In this document: one piece after another, positions 8,808 to 18,594 of the stretch
Layout: each line of letters begins with the position of its first letter
How positions within the stretch are numbered: position 1 is the first letter of the stretch
Assembly (NCBI GenBank): GCA_964394085.1
Contig: CAYMWF010000001.1
Coordinates: 1-38,222, forward strand
DNA: 38,222 nt
From: CAYMWF01 sp964394085 [NCBI: uncultured Gemmatimonadota bacterium]
GTDB taxonomy: Bacteria > GCA-2686955 > CAYMWF01
Direction: 5' to 3'
The notes under the pieces: generated by a model
Told to the model about the DNA's origin: nothing
Databases searched by the model: none
What the model saw: the letters and a program-made list of their open reading frames with translations, nothing else
Program-made: the position numbers and the translations under genes

Positions 8808-10811
8808 TTATTTCATATCGTCTATGATTACTTCCCCGAGCCGGGTTATCAGATCTTTTACTTCAGTGGAGGTGGTAAGGAACACTTCGGCGTTGGCCAG
8901 GGTCAGGTCTACTTCTTTTTTCATGTCGAGGATGGAGCCTCTGGCGGCGCCGGCTCCTTCCGCCACCGCCGCTGCGGATTCAGCGATCCCGTTCACACCG
9001 ACCGCCATTTCAGCGGAATTATGAGCGACTTCACCCACCCCGAGGGAAATTTCCTGGACACTGTGGGTAATGTTGTTGGCCGCTTCGGCACCCGTTGAGA
9101 TCCTTCTCGCTATTTCCCCGGTCGTCGCTGTCTGCTGCTCTACCGATGCCGCAATCCTGTTTGTGAGTTCGTTGACCTGCACGATGTTTGCCGCCACCTC
9201 CTCGATCACATCCACGGCTTCCGAGGTCGATTGCTGCATCGTTTCCACCTGACTCGCGATCTCATCCGTCGCCTTGGCGGTCTGCCTGGCGAGTTCCTTG
9301 ACCTCGTTGGCTACAACGGCGAAGCCCTTACCCGCCTCACCCGCGCTGGCCGCTTCGATGGCGGCATTCAGGGCCAGCAGGTTGGTCTGGTCCGCGATTT
9401 CGTTGATGATATCCACTACTTTGCCGATCGCTTTCGCTGATTTTCCGAGGTTCAACATCTGCTCGGTGGCGTGACCCGCTTTTTTACTGCTTTCGTTGCT
9501 GGCACCGGCGGCGTCTGAGCAGTTTGATGACACTTCACCGAGCGAACCGGTCATTTCGTCGATCGCGTTCGCAACGGCGTTGATAATTGAAGACATTTCC
9601 TCTGCACCGGTGGCGATCTGGTTGATGTTTTGAGACATTTCTTCTGTCGTGGCGGCTACCTGGTTCACGTTAGCCGATGTTTCTTCGGCATTCGATGCCA
9701 TCCCCGTGAGATGTTCGGTCATCTCGCTGACCACCTCGACGGTCCTGTCGGTTTTGTCATGCATTTCCTCTGCGCTTCGGGCGAGGTTGACGGAAGTAGT
9801 GCACATTTCTCCTGCTGATGAGGTCAGTGAACTCGACGCATTTGAAATATCCGTGAAAATCCCGTTGACCTTCCCGACCAGTTCATTGATCCGAATAGAC
9901 AGGTCTCCGACTTCGTCCCGGGATCCCGTATCCAGCTTTTCCGACAAATCCACGTTTCCCGACAGGAATTTTTCAATCCATCTCACCGGAACCTGCAGCT
10001 TGTCCGAAAGCCATCTTGCTCCGAATATGGATACCAATGAACCAAGTGCGAATGTTCCCAGAACCGCAAGAAGAAGAGAGATGGCCATTGATTCCTCTGC
10101 GCCTGCGAGTTCGCTCTCCCTGGCTGCAGCGGCGTTTTCAAAGAACCCGTCCGTGAGTTCGGTGCCAATGACCCATCCCCAGTTCTCAAGGCTTTTCACA
10201 TAGCTCCAGTTTTCCGAATCCGAGGGAGATTCACGATCCGTGGCGTCGGAGTTCGAATATCCGACGAGACCTTCACCGAAATCTCCCGCAACCTTGTTCG
10301 CGAAAATGTAAAAAGGGATCTTTCCCGTAACAGTTTCTTTCTCGTCGCCCGCCCAGAAATACTCCGCGGTTTTAACCTCGCCTCCCGACGAACCTCCGGC
10401 ATGTTTCAGCATGGAAATTTCCGACCCGTCGAGAGAGGGGTGAAGAGGATGGAGGATCATCCTGATCTTGTCTGCCTCCGCCGGCTCGGACGATTGAACC
10501 CAGAAATAACCTTCACCGCCGTTATAACGCAAATCCCTGATCGAATAGAGCGCCAGTGCTCTGGCTTCATCTTCGCCGAGTTTTCCGCTGTCGGCCAGCC
10601 TCCGATAAATGTTTACCTGGGATAGGACGAGGTCGGTCAGATTGTTCAGGTGAGCTGCAGCCGCAGTATATTTTTCTTTTTCATACCGCTCCAGCTCACT
10701 GTCTGTAAAAGACTTGAAAGCCGAAAGCGCGGTTAAACCGGTAAATACACCGGTCGCACAAATAAAAAGAAGAATCGAAAACGATACTTTGGATGAAATG
10801 CTTCGAAACAT
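8808..10811 (-). CDS. Methyl-accepting chemotaxis protein with sCache_2-type sensor
   Basis: Membrane chemoreceptor of 667 aa. TM1 spans about residues 9-31 and TM2 about 242-264. Between them lies an extracytoplasmic domain of ~210 residues with GYFWVQ and [13 protein letters not shown], typical of the sCache_2 family that binds small organic ligands. A HAMP region follows (~270-325). The long cytoplasmic helical hairpin has the conserved tip [20 protein letters not shown], which contacts CheA and CheW. No CheR-tethering pentapeptide is present at the C terminus (ends EVIIDDMK). AGGAG lies 9 nt before the ATG. First gene of the operon and probably the dedicated receptor of this array; the ligand cannot be told from sequence. 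Confidence 0.94.
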   Translation of the reverse strand: MFRSISSKVSFSILLFICATGVFTGLTALSAFKSFTDSELERYEKEKYTAAAAHLNNLTDLVLSQVNIYRRLADSGKLGEDEARALALYSIRDLRYNGGEGYFWVQSSEPAEADKIRMILHPLHPSLDGSEISMLKHAGGSSGGEVKTAEYFWAGDEKETVTGKIPFYIFANKVAGDFGEGLVGYSNSDATDRESPSDSENWSYVKSLENWGWVIGTELTDGFFENAAAARESELAGAEESMAISLLLAVLGTFALGSLVSIFGARWLSDKLQVPVRWIEKFLSGNVDLSEKLDTGSRDEVGDLSIRINELVGKVNGIFTDISNASSSLTSSAGEMCTTSVNLARSAEEMHDKTDRTVEVVSEMTEHLTGMASNAEETSANVNQVAATTEEMSQNINQIATGAEEMSSIINAVANAIDEMTGSLGEVSSNCSDAAGASNESSKKAGHATEQMLNLGKSAKAIGKVVDIINEIADQTNLLALNAAIEAASAGEAGKGFAVVANEVKELARQTAKATDEIASQVETMQQSTSEAVDVIEEVAANIVQVNELTNRIAASVEQQTATTGEIARRISTGAEAANNITHSVQEISLGVGEVAHNSAEMAVGVNGIAESAAAVAEGAGAARGSILDMKKEVDLTLANAEVFLTTSTEVKDLITRLGEVIIDDMK

Positions 10812-11087
10812 CCGGTACTCTCCTGTTCAGATTGTCTGTCCGGGGATGCCAGTCAAGGCGTTAAACCCCTGATATTCATGTCGTCTCAGCCCGCCAACAC
10901 TTTAACCTTGCGCATGTTTGCAGGATTCTCGATTCAATCGGAATCGTATAGTCCATCGCAAGGAATCCGAACAAAATCTGAAGCCGGATTGTTCGATTCC
11001 GACAATAAGTAAAACGGGTTAACATGAAGTTGACATTCTGTGGCAGCACCGCTGTTGCGAAGACGGCGGAGATCAGGCGGGAAGTCG
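10812..11087. other. Divergent intergenic region between mcp and second cheY
   Basis: 276 bp that must hold the promoters of the che operon (leftward) and of the cheY paralogue (rightward). Visible elements are a CGATTC/GAATCG inverted repeat with 5-nt loop at 10930-10946, a possible dimeric operator, and a perfect TTGACA at 11030-11035 without a convincing -10 at 16-18 bp. I found no sigma-54 (GG-N10-GC) or sigma-28 promoter. Confidence 0.4.
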
Positions 11088-11459
11088 ATGAAAATACTGG
11101 TGGCGGATGATTCTCCGATAATCCAGCGCATAATAATCAATGCACTGAGCGACATGAAGGATGCCGAGGTCGTTACCGCGTCGAACGGCGAGGAAGCAGT
11201 CGCTGCGGTAAATGAAAGTGAATTCGATATGATCCTGATGGATTGGAATATGCCGCGCATGACGGGGATTGACGCGTTGCGCCGCATCAGGCTTCTGGGT
11301 GATTCGACACCCGTGATAATGGTTACGACGGAATCGGAGAGGGGAAATATCATAGAAGCGCTCAAGGCGGGGGCCAGCAACTATATCATCAAACCGTTCG
11401 AGCCACACGTAATCTCGGAGAAGATTATGGAAACCCTTGAACGACTTAAAAAGGATTGA
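11088..11459 (+). CDS. cheY: Second CheY-type single-domain response regulator
   Basis: A stand-alone receiver of 123 aa with full phosphorylation chemistry: D7-D8, phosphoacceptor D52 (LMDWNMPRMTG), T80-T81 and K102 (IIKPFEP). The ATG at 11088 begins MKILVADDS, the canonical CheY start; the longer frame from 11040 adds an Arg-rich run unlike receivers. It diverges from the mcp and so frames the che operon with its paralogue at 2306. The pair may split signal output and phosphate-sink roles, a known arrangement in multi-CheY systems, but here this is inference. Confidence 0.92.
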   Translation: MKILVADDSPIIQRIIINALSDMKDAEVVTASNGEEAVAAVNESEFDMILMDWNMPRMTGIDALRRIRLLGDSTPVIMVTTESERGNIIEALKAGASNYIIKPFEPHVISEKIMETLERLKKD

Positions 11460-11474
11460 GTCTTTTGACGGTAA

Positions 11475-12038
11475 TTATTCCGGCTTCGGATCGTAAGCAG
11501 GTGGCGAGTGGCCGGAGTGGGGATCCGCTTCGTCCAGCCGGAAAGCTATCGGCTGGTTTGTATCGGGACAGCGGATTCGCTGCGGGTCAATACACTGCGG
11601 CGGTTCGGTTTTCGACAGCGGGAATGCCGCGTGAAAAACCGCGGGACACAGGAACCGTTCTTTCAAACAGGATGGGAAAATGAACCTGTCACCCTCGGAA
11701 TGGCCCGCCGGGCAAAAACCGTGGATTTTTATAATTTCGGCAAATACAATAAACTCCATGGTTTCCGGTATCCCGTTGTCTATTGGTCGGTCGTTCGGTC
11801 GTCGGCGCACCACCACGTCGACTCCTGAAGCAGCAGGGCAGCAGGTATCTGAATCTCCATACTCGTTGTAGGTGAACCTGGCGCCGTATAGAAGCCCGAG
11901 GCAGTAGGGATAGATCGCTGAATAGAGCCATGGGCAGATACCGGAGGGGAGAATATTCTCCGATCCGTACAGGGTTGTTTCATCCTTCGGATGGTAACCG
12001 CAGCCGTATTCTCCCTGAAGTCTTACTAGTTTCATCAT
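11475..12038 (-). CDS. Tandem TIGR04076-type uncharacterised protein
   Basis: A 187-aa protein with two copies of a Cys-rich module that I recognise as the TIGR04076 uncharacterised family. Copy 1 has GICPWLYSAIYPYCLGLLYG and CCPAASGVDVV. Copy 2 has IHGFCPAGHSEGDRF, FLCPAVFHAAFP and RIRCPDTNQPIAF. Most family members that I know carry one module (~100 aa), so this is a duplicated form. Conserved Cys and His suggest metal binding or redox chemistry, but no function is established. No signal peptide is visible, so it is probably cytoplasmic. AGGAG precedes two adjacent ATGs; the second (12038) has the better 7-nt spacing. It ends 15 nt from the convergent cheY. Confidence 0.72.
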   Translation of the reverse strand: MMKLVRLQGEYGCGYHPKDETTLYGSENILPSGICPWLYSAIYPYCLGLLYGARFTYNEYGDSDTCCPAASGVDVVVRRRPNDRPIDNGIPETMEFIVFAEIIKIHGFCPAGHSEGDRFIFPSCLKERFLCPAVFHAAFPLSKTEPPQCIDPQRIRCPDTNQPIAFRLDEADPHSGHSPPAYDPKPE

Positions 12039-12231
12039 TGCGCTCCTGTTTGCGGCTGAAAAGAATACGATCCATGACGGCCGAATGCAAGCCATGGTGT
12101 CTGACCGGGTTCAAGATGGAGAATTCACCTATCCGATTCAGCGAGCCTGAACTTTTGAGGGTTCCTGAAAAGGGAAATCGTTCCGGATATGCCGCAATGA
12201 GTCTACCGGGTCGAATAGAGGAGTCGACTGG

Positions 12232-14016
12232 GTGAAGAGCAGGAATACATTCATGCTGCAGGGCAGGCGCCTTGGGCTTGTTGTAATAATAGACAGGGCC
12301 GGAGCATCGGACCGCTCCGCGGATGAGGTCGATTTTTGCAGCAGGACGGGTCTCGACCTGCTGCGGGAATGGAAGGTGGACCTGATCTCGGTGAGTTTCG
12401 GTGATGTCCACGGCTCCGAACCGGGCCTGTACGATTATCACCGTCGCCGTATCGAACCTGTAAAATCGCTGAAAGCACATATGTTCTTCTTCGCGCTCCG
12501 GCCGAGGAGATATATCAATATATTGACCAACCTTTTGAAAGTGCCGCACGGGGAATCGGAATCAAGGATTTCAACCCTCGGGATATTCGACCTGGCTGTC
12601 CGGTGCGCCATGAGTCTCAAGAGAAGCAGGTTTCACGAAATCCACGGAGCCGTGGAAGATCGTTCAGGGGATGTAGCGATGATTGCGGCGCGGTTCCTGG
12701 AGAAAACATACAGCCTCTCGCTTGTCACGACGAAACCCGGGCGGTTGGGGGCCTTACATCTGGCCGACAAGATAACGGGAGCCAGGTATGTTGCAGCTTG
12801 GCGCCCGGGAGGACGGGATGCCGTCGCTTCCCATCTGGGAGAACAAGCTGGGGCTCTGGTCGCTGAATCGGCTGGAAATACCCGCGTAACACCGGAGGTC
12901 CCGACGAACGGTCATGTCGCCGGTCAGGAGGTCTGGCCTGAACACCTCAGAAAGATGGCGGAGTTATACTGGCCCGATTATTTCACACGTGGAGGTAGAG
13001 CATCCCATCCTCTGCATACGTCTTTCGAAATCGATCAGCTCCACACTTACTGGTTGAGCATCGCCTGGGCGCCTCACAGCCGAAGGTGCGAAATGATCGC
13101 AAGAGAGTTCCGGACCCGTCATTACCTGATCCATTTCCTGAAGTTCAAATCTTTTCTCCATGCGCCTTTCAAATATGTTTTTCAGGCGTTCCGGACTTTT
13201 TATATTCTACTGTTCGAACGGCCTGACGCCGTGCACGTGCAGAATCCGCCGTTCTTCTGCGGTTCGGTCGTTTTTTTATACACGTTGATTTCCGGAGCGG
13301 TTTTCGTACTCGATCACCACAGCGCGGCATTCGCCAAGAAATGGAACTTCGGTCTTCCCTTGACCAGGTTCCTGGCCAGGCAGGCGATATCCAATATCGT
13401 GACGAACAGCCATTGGAGCAGCATAATCAGGTCCTGGGGCGCTCACGCCCTGATTATGGGTGATGCTTTTCTTGCTTTGCCTGAAGGTGAACCTTATTCG
13501 GTGAGGGAAGGTTTCAATATCTGTTATATCTGCACCTTTTCACCGGATGAACCTGTTGAAGAGGTAATAAGGGCCGCTGCGGATGTACCCGAAACGAATA
13601 TTTATGTCACTGGAGATCAGAACGAGCTTCCCAAATTCTGGAAGGATGAGCTGCCGGCCAACGTCGTGACCACGGGATTCCTTCCGGAGAACAAGTACAC
13701 CGGTCTCCTCAGGTCGGTCGACGGAATAATGTCTCTGACGACCCGGGATTTCACCATGCAGCAGGGCGGAGCGGAGGCGGTGGCGATCGGCAAACCTCTC
13801 ATTACGTCCGACTGGCCGTTTCTTCACGAATTCTTTCCGAAAGGTTCTATATACGTCGATTCGACACGGGAATCGATCCGCGAGGGTATCGAGGAATTGC
13901 GTAGAGAAGCGGGCAGGCTCGAACCTGAAATGTGCGAGTTCCGTGAAGAGGGACGGAGAGACTGGGAGATTCAGTTCGTAAGGCTGTTCAATATGGTGGC
14001 TAAAGCCCGCTCCTGA
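12232..14016 (+). CDS. Glycosyltransferase, GT-B type, with extra N-terminal domain
   Basis: 594 aa. The C-terminal ~325 residues (from about 268, TYWLSIAWAPHSRRCEMIAREF) look like a GT-B glycosyltransferase: donor-side features FNICYICTFSPDEPVEEVIRA, YVTGDQNELPKFW, VVTTGFLPENKYTGLLRSVDG and GGAEAVAIGKPLITSDWPFL. The N-terminal ~230 residues are unusual: RFHEIHGAVEDRSGDVAMIAARFL resembles the acceptor half of GT4 enzymes, so this may be a fusion with a decayed second GT unit. There is no signal peptide. GTG was taken as start because GAGGAG lies 8 nt before it; an ATG at 12253 is the alternative. It lies 22 nt before the next glycosyltransferase, so probably one transcript making a surface glycan. 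Confidence 0.75.
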   Translation: MKSRNTFMLQGRRLGLVVIIDRAGASDRSADEVDFCSRTGLDLLREWKVDLISVSFGDVHGSEPGLYDYHRRRIEPVKSLKAHMFFFALRPRRYINILTNLLKVPHGESESRISTLGIFDLAVRCAMSLKRSRFHEIHGAVEDRSGDVAMIAARFLEKTYSLSLVTTKPGRLGALHLADKITGARYVAAWRPGGRDAVASHLGEQAGALVAESAGNTRVTPEVPTNGHVAGQEVWPEHLRKMAELYWPDYFTRGGRASHPLHTSFEIDQLHTYWLSIAWAPHSRRCEMIAREFRTRHYLIHFLKFKSFLHAPFKYVFQAFRTFYILLFERPDAVHVQNPPFFCGSVVFLYTLISGAVFVLDHHSAAFAKKWNFGLPLTRFLARQAISNIVTNSHWSSIIRSWGAHALIMGDAFLALPEGEPYSVREGFNICYICTFSPDEPVEEVIRAAADVPETNIYVTGDQNELPKFWKDELPANVVTTGFLPENKYTGLLRSVDGIMSLTTRDFTMQQGGAEAVAIGKPLITSDWPFLHEFFPKGSIYVDSTRESIREGIEELRREAGRLEPEMCEFREEGRRDWEIQFVRLFNMVAKARS

Positions 14017-14038
14017 ATTTCACCGGCTCTTTTCCGGT

Positions 14039-15367
14039 ATGGCCTTATACATGACCGATTCTGTAAATACCGTTTCCCGGCATCCGGCACCCGGTAAAAA
14101 ACCGGTCGTCGCGCACATCCTCGAGAAACTGCCCCCCGGGGGAGCTGAGATACTTGTCAGACGTCTCACGGCCGGGCTTGCAGCCCGGAACGAATTCATC
14201 CCCATCGTGGTCGGTTTCGAGGGTGGATACCTTACGGACAAGATTATCGGAGAAGGCGTCAAGGTCGAACTGCTGGGATTGTCACGACGTTCCGTGCAGT
14301 CCGCCCCCTCATTCATTTCGTCTCTGGTACGCATCGTGTCAAAGCTCCGACATATATTCACAAGAGAAAAAGTGGCCGTGGTTCACGGGCACATGGTCGA
14401 TGCAGGCATGCTGTCGACTGCGGCGGCGCGCAGCCTCGGAATCCCGTCGGTAATAACTTTCCACTCCACAAGCCTCCTTCCGGTCGAGCGTCTCTCGGAG
14501 ACCGCCGGGTTGCGGCGCTCCGCCCGGCTGACTCTCCTTCGTCATTTTTCGCGTATTGCCGATGCGAATGTAGCCGTCTCGCCCGAAGTCAAATGGGCGC
14601 TGATGAAAAATCTCGGCTGGAAACCGGACTACGTCAGTGTAATAACGAACGGGGTGCCCCTGCCGGATGGAATGGATGAGACGGCCAGGATGAAAACCCG
14701 GCTCCTGGCCCGTGAAAAGATCGGACTGGAAAAAGAAGCGAAGATCATTTTTTCGGCGGGCAGGCTGGTGGCGAATAAAGGGCATAAGCACCTGGTAGAA
14801 GCGGTAGGTGAACTCCGCAGACGAATCCCGGGTATCCTGCTGGTCATCGCAGGCGATGGACCGGAGCAGAACAACCTGGCGAACCTGGCTGTTTCGCTGG
14901 GTTGCGGCGATTCGGTACGGTTGGCGGGATTCGTGCCCGATCCGGCGCCTTACTACCACGCAGCCGACCTGTTTGCTCTACCGTCATACTGGGAAGGGAT
15001 GCCCCTCGCTCTTGTCGAAGCGATGAGTTATTCACTCCCCGTTATCGCGAGTGCTGTTTCGGGCGTAGATACAGTGATATCCGATGGCAGGGACGGCCTC
15101 CTCTTTCCGGTGAAGAACCATGAAGCAATCGCCGGCGCGGCGGCCGCCATTCTCGAGGACGAAAGCTTCGCCGGTCGGCTCGGCAGACGGGCCCGGGAAA
15201 AAGTAACCCGGGAATACGACCTGAACCGCACCCTGGATCGTCACGTCGAATTATACCGTTCACTTATCGCGGGTTCTGCAAAGTCCTTCTGGGAAAGGAA
15301 GCCGAGAGTTGAAGCGGGCGGGCCGCAGGGGGCCGGATCAGGGTCGCCAGAAGTATCCCAGCTTTAA
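14039..15367 (+). CDS. Glycosyltransferase family 4
   Basis: A retaining GT-B enzyme that transfers sugar from an activated donor to a growing surface polysaccharide or lipid-linked glycan. Key signs are the N-terminal acceptor-loop motif LPPGGAEILVRRL (GGAE, 34-37), FSAGRLVANKGHKHLVEA, VIAGDGPEQ, VRLAGFVPD, and the GT4 E-x7-E pair E319/E327 in SYWEGMPLALVEAMS. Length (442 aa) is slightly above the usual 360-400 because of a Gly-rich tail. ATG 14039 has no clear ribosome site; an in-frame ATG at 14051 is equally possible. The last 30 bp overlap the end of the convergent DUF5916 gene. Sugar specificity cannot be read from sequence. Confidence 0.9.
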   Translation: MALYMTDSVNTVSRHPAPGKKPVVAHILEKLPPGGAEILVRRLTAGLAARNEFIPIVVGFEGGYLTDKIIGEGVKVELLGLSRRSVQSAPSFISSLVRIVSKLRHIFTREKVAVVHGHMVDAGMLSTAAARSLGIPSVITFHSTSLLPVERLSETAGLRRSARLTLLRHFSRIADANVAVSPEVKWALMKNLGWKPDYVSVITNGVPLPDGMDETARMKTRLLAREKIGLEKEAKIIFSAGRLVANKGHKHLVEAVGELRRRIPGILLVIAGDGPEQNNLANLAVSLGCGDSVRLAGFVPDPAPYYHAADLFALPSYWEGMPLALVEAMSYSLPVIASAVSGVDTVISDGRDGLLFPVKNHEAIAGAAAAILEDESFAGRLGRRAREKVTREYDLNRTLDRHVELYRSLIAGSAKSFWERKPRVEAGGPQGAGSGSPEVSQL

Positions 15368-17440
15368 AAAGACTTCCCAGCTGCCGGTCAGATCCTTCAA
15401 TTCCGCGAAGTCGAGGAAGTTGGTGCCGATATAGAGGTTGCTCAACGGGCTGTACTCCCATTCGAAGAGGATGCTTGCGCTGTTGCCCGTGGTTTCTTCT
15501 CCGTATTGGACCAGCCTGTTATACTGGTAGATGCCCCTTAAAAACATCGCGGAGCGAACCTGAAACGAGAGCTTGTTCCAGGCTACGGTTTGTATGTATT
15601 TGAGGGGGCCTTCGTATTCCCGGTAGAAATCTTCCCTGGTGAGGTTGAAGTTATATACGAGGTTCGGAACCGGTTTGAGGGCGAGACCGCCGATCACCCG
15701 GCTCCGCCAGCCGGTAATCCCTTCATCGTAACAGGGAGCGTTACCCAGGGTGAGCGACCCGTAATACTCCAGGTTGCTCCAGGGATTTCCCCAGCTTTCC
15801 AGGGTACTGCTTCCGAACTTCAGATCCTTTTCGTTTACGATCTCGTGATTCCAGTTGTACGAAAGTTTCGACCATATGATATCCGAAGCTCCCTCCACGG
15901 ATGTCCAGAAATATTCCTCTTCGCTCCTCCATTCGTCATCGAAGTGGAATTTCATCCCTCCGTGAATTTCGAAGATATTGAGGAATGATGTCGGATTCCG
16001 AAAAAATAATCCGTTGTGGGTTCCGACCTCCCTGACGCCGATCTGCTCCCACATGCTTCCCGCGTGCGCCTCGAAGTTCCCCGGAAAATCCGAACCCCAT
16101 ACCGAATTGTACATATCGGCGCCGAAATGCTCGAAGTTGGCGTTCATGCCGAGTGCGTCCGCCGTATAGTCCCCCGACATTGTCCGGCTTCCAGAAATCT
16201 GCCCCTTGAGGGAGTAAATATCCCTGAACCGCCAGACCGCATCGACGCTGCCGACCCTGTTGCAGTCGCCGCTGCCGGTATAGTCCTTGGAAGAGAAGAA
16301 GGATCCGATGGAGGACTCGCCGCTCAGTTCGGCTTTCGCCCGTCCAACCGTATACAGAGCGGAACCGCCGTCGTCCGGGTTGTCATCGAGAGCTGAAAGC
16401 AGGCCGAATCTCCAGGAACCTGCTTTCCCCGTCAGCTTCAAACCTGCGACGGGATTCTCGATGGCTCGCGTATACAGCAGAGCCTGGTGAGTGGCGAAAA
16501 TGTCCGTCCCTTCGGTGAAGAAGGGACGTTTTTCCGGAAACCTGCGGGCATACCTTTCGGAAAGCTCGATCCTGTCGGGATCGGCTTCAATCTGTGAGTA
16601 GTCGGGATTCACCGTCAGATCGAAAAGAACACTCGGAGTCAACCCTAGTCTCAGGTCGAACCCGGCGTCCAGGTTCCTCGGCGGATCGGCGACGCTCCTG
16701 CTGTCCGCGGCGAAGATATAAGGAATCAGAACCACTTTCCCGGCCGGTTCGATGCCGCTGATTCCGTGAAGCTCGGTTCCCTGGGCGAGGAGGTTGTGGA
16801 TTTCACGGGTACGGGGCGGCCAGACATACATGGCGCCCTTTCGCTTGACATTTCTCAGTGCGTAGAACCGCCAGACCTGCTCTTCGGAATCGGGCATCCT
16901 GAGTGAGCTGAACGGTACCGCCGCTTCGATCGAGTATCCCTGCTCGTCCAAAAGACCCGCCGTCCTGATCTCCGAATCCCACCCGCTGTCCATGAACCCG
17001 TCGTGATGCCAGATGAAGTCGTTCGGGATGCCGTAGGGGTTGACGTTGAACAGGTAGCCCTCCCTGGCGGCGTTGTATGTGTCGATGGCGAACCCGACGC
17101 AATCGTCGTTCTCCCAACCGTCCCGGCGGGTCATGGTCGCGCGGATTTCCGCCGCACGGGAATCAAAGCAGCGGAATGCGACATAGATGTTGTTTTCATC
17201 GAAAGTCAGGTAGAGCTCCGTCGCTTCCTCGGGTTCGGCACCCTCTTCGGGATAATATTCCGCGAACCCTGTGACGGGAGTGATATTCCGCCACGTTTCA
17301 TCATCGAGTCTGCCATCCAGGGTCGGGGGGATTGACGTTCTGGAGATGGTGGTGGAAATCGCGGATGCAGGTGCCGGATGCAGGAAAAAACAGACATAGG
17401 CAGCAGAGACCAAAGAGCGTAAAACAAAGGGTAATTTCAT
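15338..17440 (-). CDS. DUF5916 outer-membrane protein with CBM9-like domain
   Basis: A 700-aa exported protein. A signal peptide (about 1-27, ending PAPASA) precedes a carbohydrate-binding-module-9-like beta sandwich (IPPTLDGRLDDETWRNI to about residue 230, including NVNPYGIPNDFIW). The remainder is DUF5916, marked by DLTVNPDYSQIEADPD and RFPEKRPFFTEGTDIF and then by alternating aromatic beta strands typical of an outer-membrane barrel, ending in GYFWRP. These proteins are common in FCB bacteria; their substrate is not established. The start overlaps the stop of the DNA alkylation repeat gene (ATGA), so both are probably translated from one message, an odd pairing. Confidence 0.86.
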   Translation of the reverse strand: MKLPFVLRSLVSAAYVCFFLHPAPASAISTTISRTSIPPTLDGRLDDETWRNITPVTGFAEYYPEEGAEPEEATELYLTFDENNIYVAFRCFDSRAAEIRATMTRRDGWENDDCVGFAIDTYNAAREGYLFNVNPYGIPNDFIWHHDGFMDSGWDSEIRTAGLLDEQGYSIEAAVPFSSLRMPDSEEQVWRFYALRNVKRKGAMYVWPPRTREIHNLLAQGTELHGISGIEPAGKVVLIPYIFAADSRSVADPPRNLDAGFDLRLGLTPSVLFDLTVNPDYSQIEADPDRIELSERYARRFPEKRPFFTEGTDIFATHQALLYTRAIENPVAGLKLTGKAGSWRFGLLSALDDNPDDGGSALYTVGRAKAELSGESSIGSFFSSKDYTGSGDCNRVGSVDAVWRFRDIYSLKGQISGSRTMSGDYTADALGMNANFEHFGADMYNSVWGSDFPGNFEAHAGSMWEQIGVREVGTHNGLFFRNPTSFLNIFEIHGGMKFHFDDEWRSEEEYFWTSVEGASDIIWSKLSYNWNHEIVNEKDLKFGSSTLESWGNPWSNLEYYGSLTLGNAPCYDEGITGWRSRVIGGLALKPVPNLVYNFNLTREDFYREYEGPLKYIQTVAWNKLSFQVRSAMFLRGIYQYNRLVQYGEETTGNSASILFEWEYSPLSNLYIGTNFLDFAELKDLTGSWEVFLKLGYFWRP

Positions 17441-18549
17441 TTATCGACTTTCTGTGAGTCGTGCCCGTCCGTAAGCACAAAAGCGCACCGGGCTTTTTCT
17501 TCGCCGTTGACGATCACAGACACCAGGTGCCCGCCGGCATAGTGCTTCCTGGTCGACATGTTCGCCATCGAATGCTTTTTACGCACGGGATACTCCCCAG
17601 GTTCATATTCTTTTTCCGAGTGCTGAAACACTTTTCTCGAGAGGTTTCCCTTGGCCTTCCTGTAGTGCACGGCGTATTCGAGCCTTATTTTGCACCTTTT
17701 CGAACCCGCCACATCGAGGATGAAATTGAAGAAGAGCGTTCCGCCGATCGGAATTTCGGCCTTTTCCACCTCCAGGCCGGTTATGCGGAGATTTCCGGGA
17801 TCGCCGAAACCGAACAGTTTCATTGCCCGTTTATCACCCGCTTTCAGGAGACTCCGGCAGGCATGCTTGACTACCCTGTCTACGGATTCTGATTCACCCA
17901 GCCAGCGTTCGCACAGGTCGAGGGTCGTCTCAGGGTTATCTTTCGATATATCGTTGAGGTTGTTGGCCACGCTCCTGCGCACCGTCTCGGACTCGTCATC
18001 CCTCAGTTTTTCAAGTATGGGAAGGATGAGAGACGGGTCTTTTTTGAACCCGGGAAGCGCCATGGCCCAGGGAAGCCTCGGCCGGCAGCCCTCGCTCGCA
18101 AGGCGGCGCACCGATGGATCGGGATCTTCGGCGAGCCGCTCGAGAAAAGCGATCATTCTCGACGGATCCCGGTCGAGGAAGGGTCTTACCGCGAATTCCG
18201 CGCTGCCGAAACGGGTGAAGAAGGCAAGGGCGGGGAGGGAGGATTTCCAGTCATCCAGGCCGAAAACCTCTACGTAATCCGGGAAGGTCATTACCTCGAA
18301 ACCTTTGATATGCGGAATCACCTTTTTCAGAATTTCGAGAGCCTCTCCGAACGATTCGGGGAGAGTTTTCCCGAGGCACAGGGTTGTATGACGCATCCGC
18401 TCCTTGAGCGCCTTCCCTTCCCAGTCCGCGTCATAAATCAGGCCCAGGAACCGGCTGGTATCGAACTCCGTATAAACCTGTTTAATCGATTCCGCCAGAT
18501 GATTGACTGAATCGCGGGTGAAGAACATGTCTTTCAACGGTTCGGGCAT
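17437..18549 (-). CDS. DNA alkylation repeat protein (COG4335, AlkD-like HEAT repeats)
   Basis: A 370-aa HEAT-like repeat protein of the DNA alkylation repair superfamily, whose AlkC/AlkD members are glycosylases for alkylated bases. The signature block SVRRLASEGCRPRLPWAMALPG followed by RRSVANNLNDISKDNPE is characteristic of COG4335. A C-terminal beta-rich segment (FFNFILDVAGSKRC, GGHLVSVIVNGEEKARCAFVLT) is also typical. I set the start at ATG 18549, with GGAG 8 nt upstream; the frame stays open to 18792 but that part is unlike the family and crosses the promoter region. A well-formed promoter lies just upstream. Catalytic residues cannot be confirmed without alignment. Confidence 0.85.
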   Translation of the reverse strand: MPEPLKDMFFTRDSVNHLAESIKQVYTEFDTSRFLGLIYDADWEGKALKERMRHTTLCLGKTLPESFGEALEILKKVIPHIKGFEVMTFPDYVEVFGLDDWKSSLPALAFFTRFGSAEFAVRPFLDRDPSRMIAFLERLAEDPDPSVRRLASEGCRPRLPWAMALPGFKKDPSLILPILEKLRDDESETVRRSVANNLNDISKDNPETTLDLCERWLGESESVDRVVKHACRSLLKAGDKRAMKLFGFGDPGNLRITGLEVEKAEIPIGGTLFFNFILDVAGSKRCKIRLEYAVHYRKAKGNLSRKVFQHSEKEYEPGEYPVRKKHSMANMSTRKHYAGGHLVSVIVNGEEKARCAFVLTDGHDSQKVDK

Positions 18550-18594
18550 GGCATTTTCTCCGCAAGGTCTTTGTTTACATGCACGCGTCTTTTC

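Noticed and set aside
11041-11058. Possible sigma-54 promoter (TGGCAG ... TTGC)
   Set aside because: The GG-to-GC distance is 13 instead of 10 bases.
11040-11087. N-terminal extension of the second CheY
   Set aside because: Arg-rich and unlike receivers; ATG 11088 gives the canonical CheY start.
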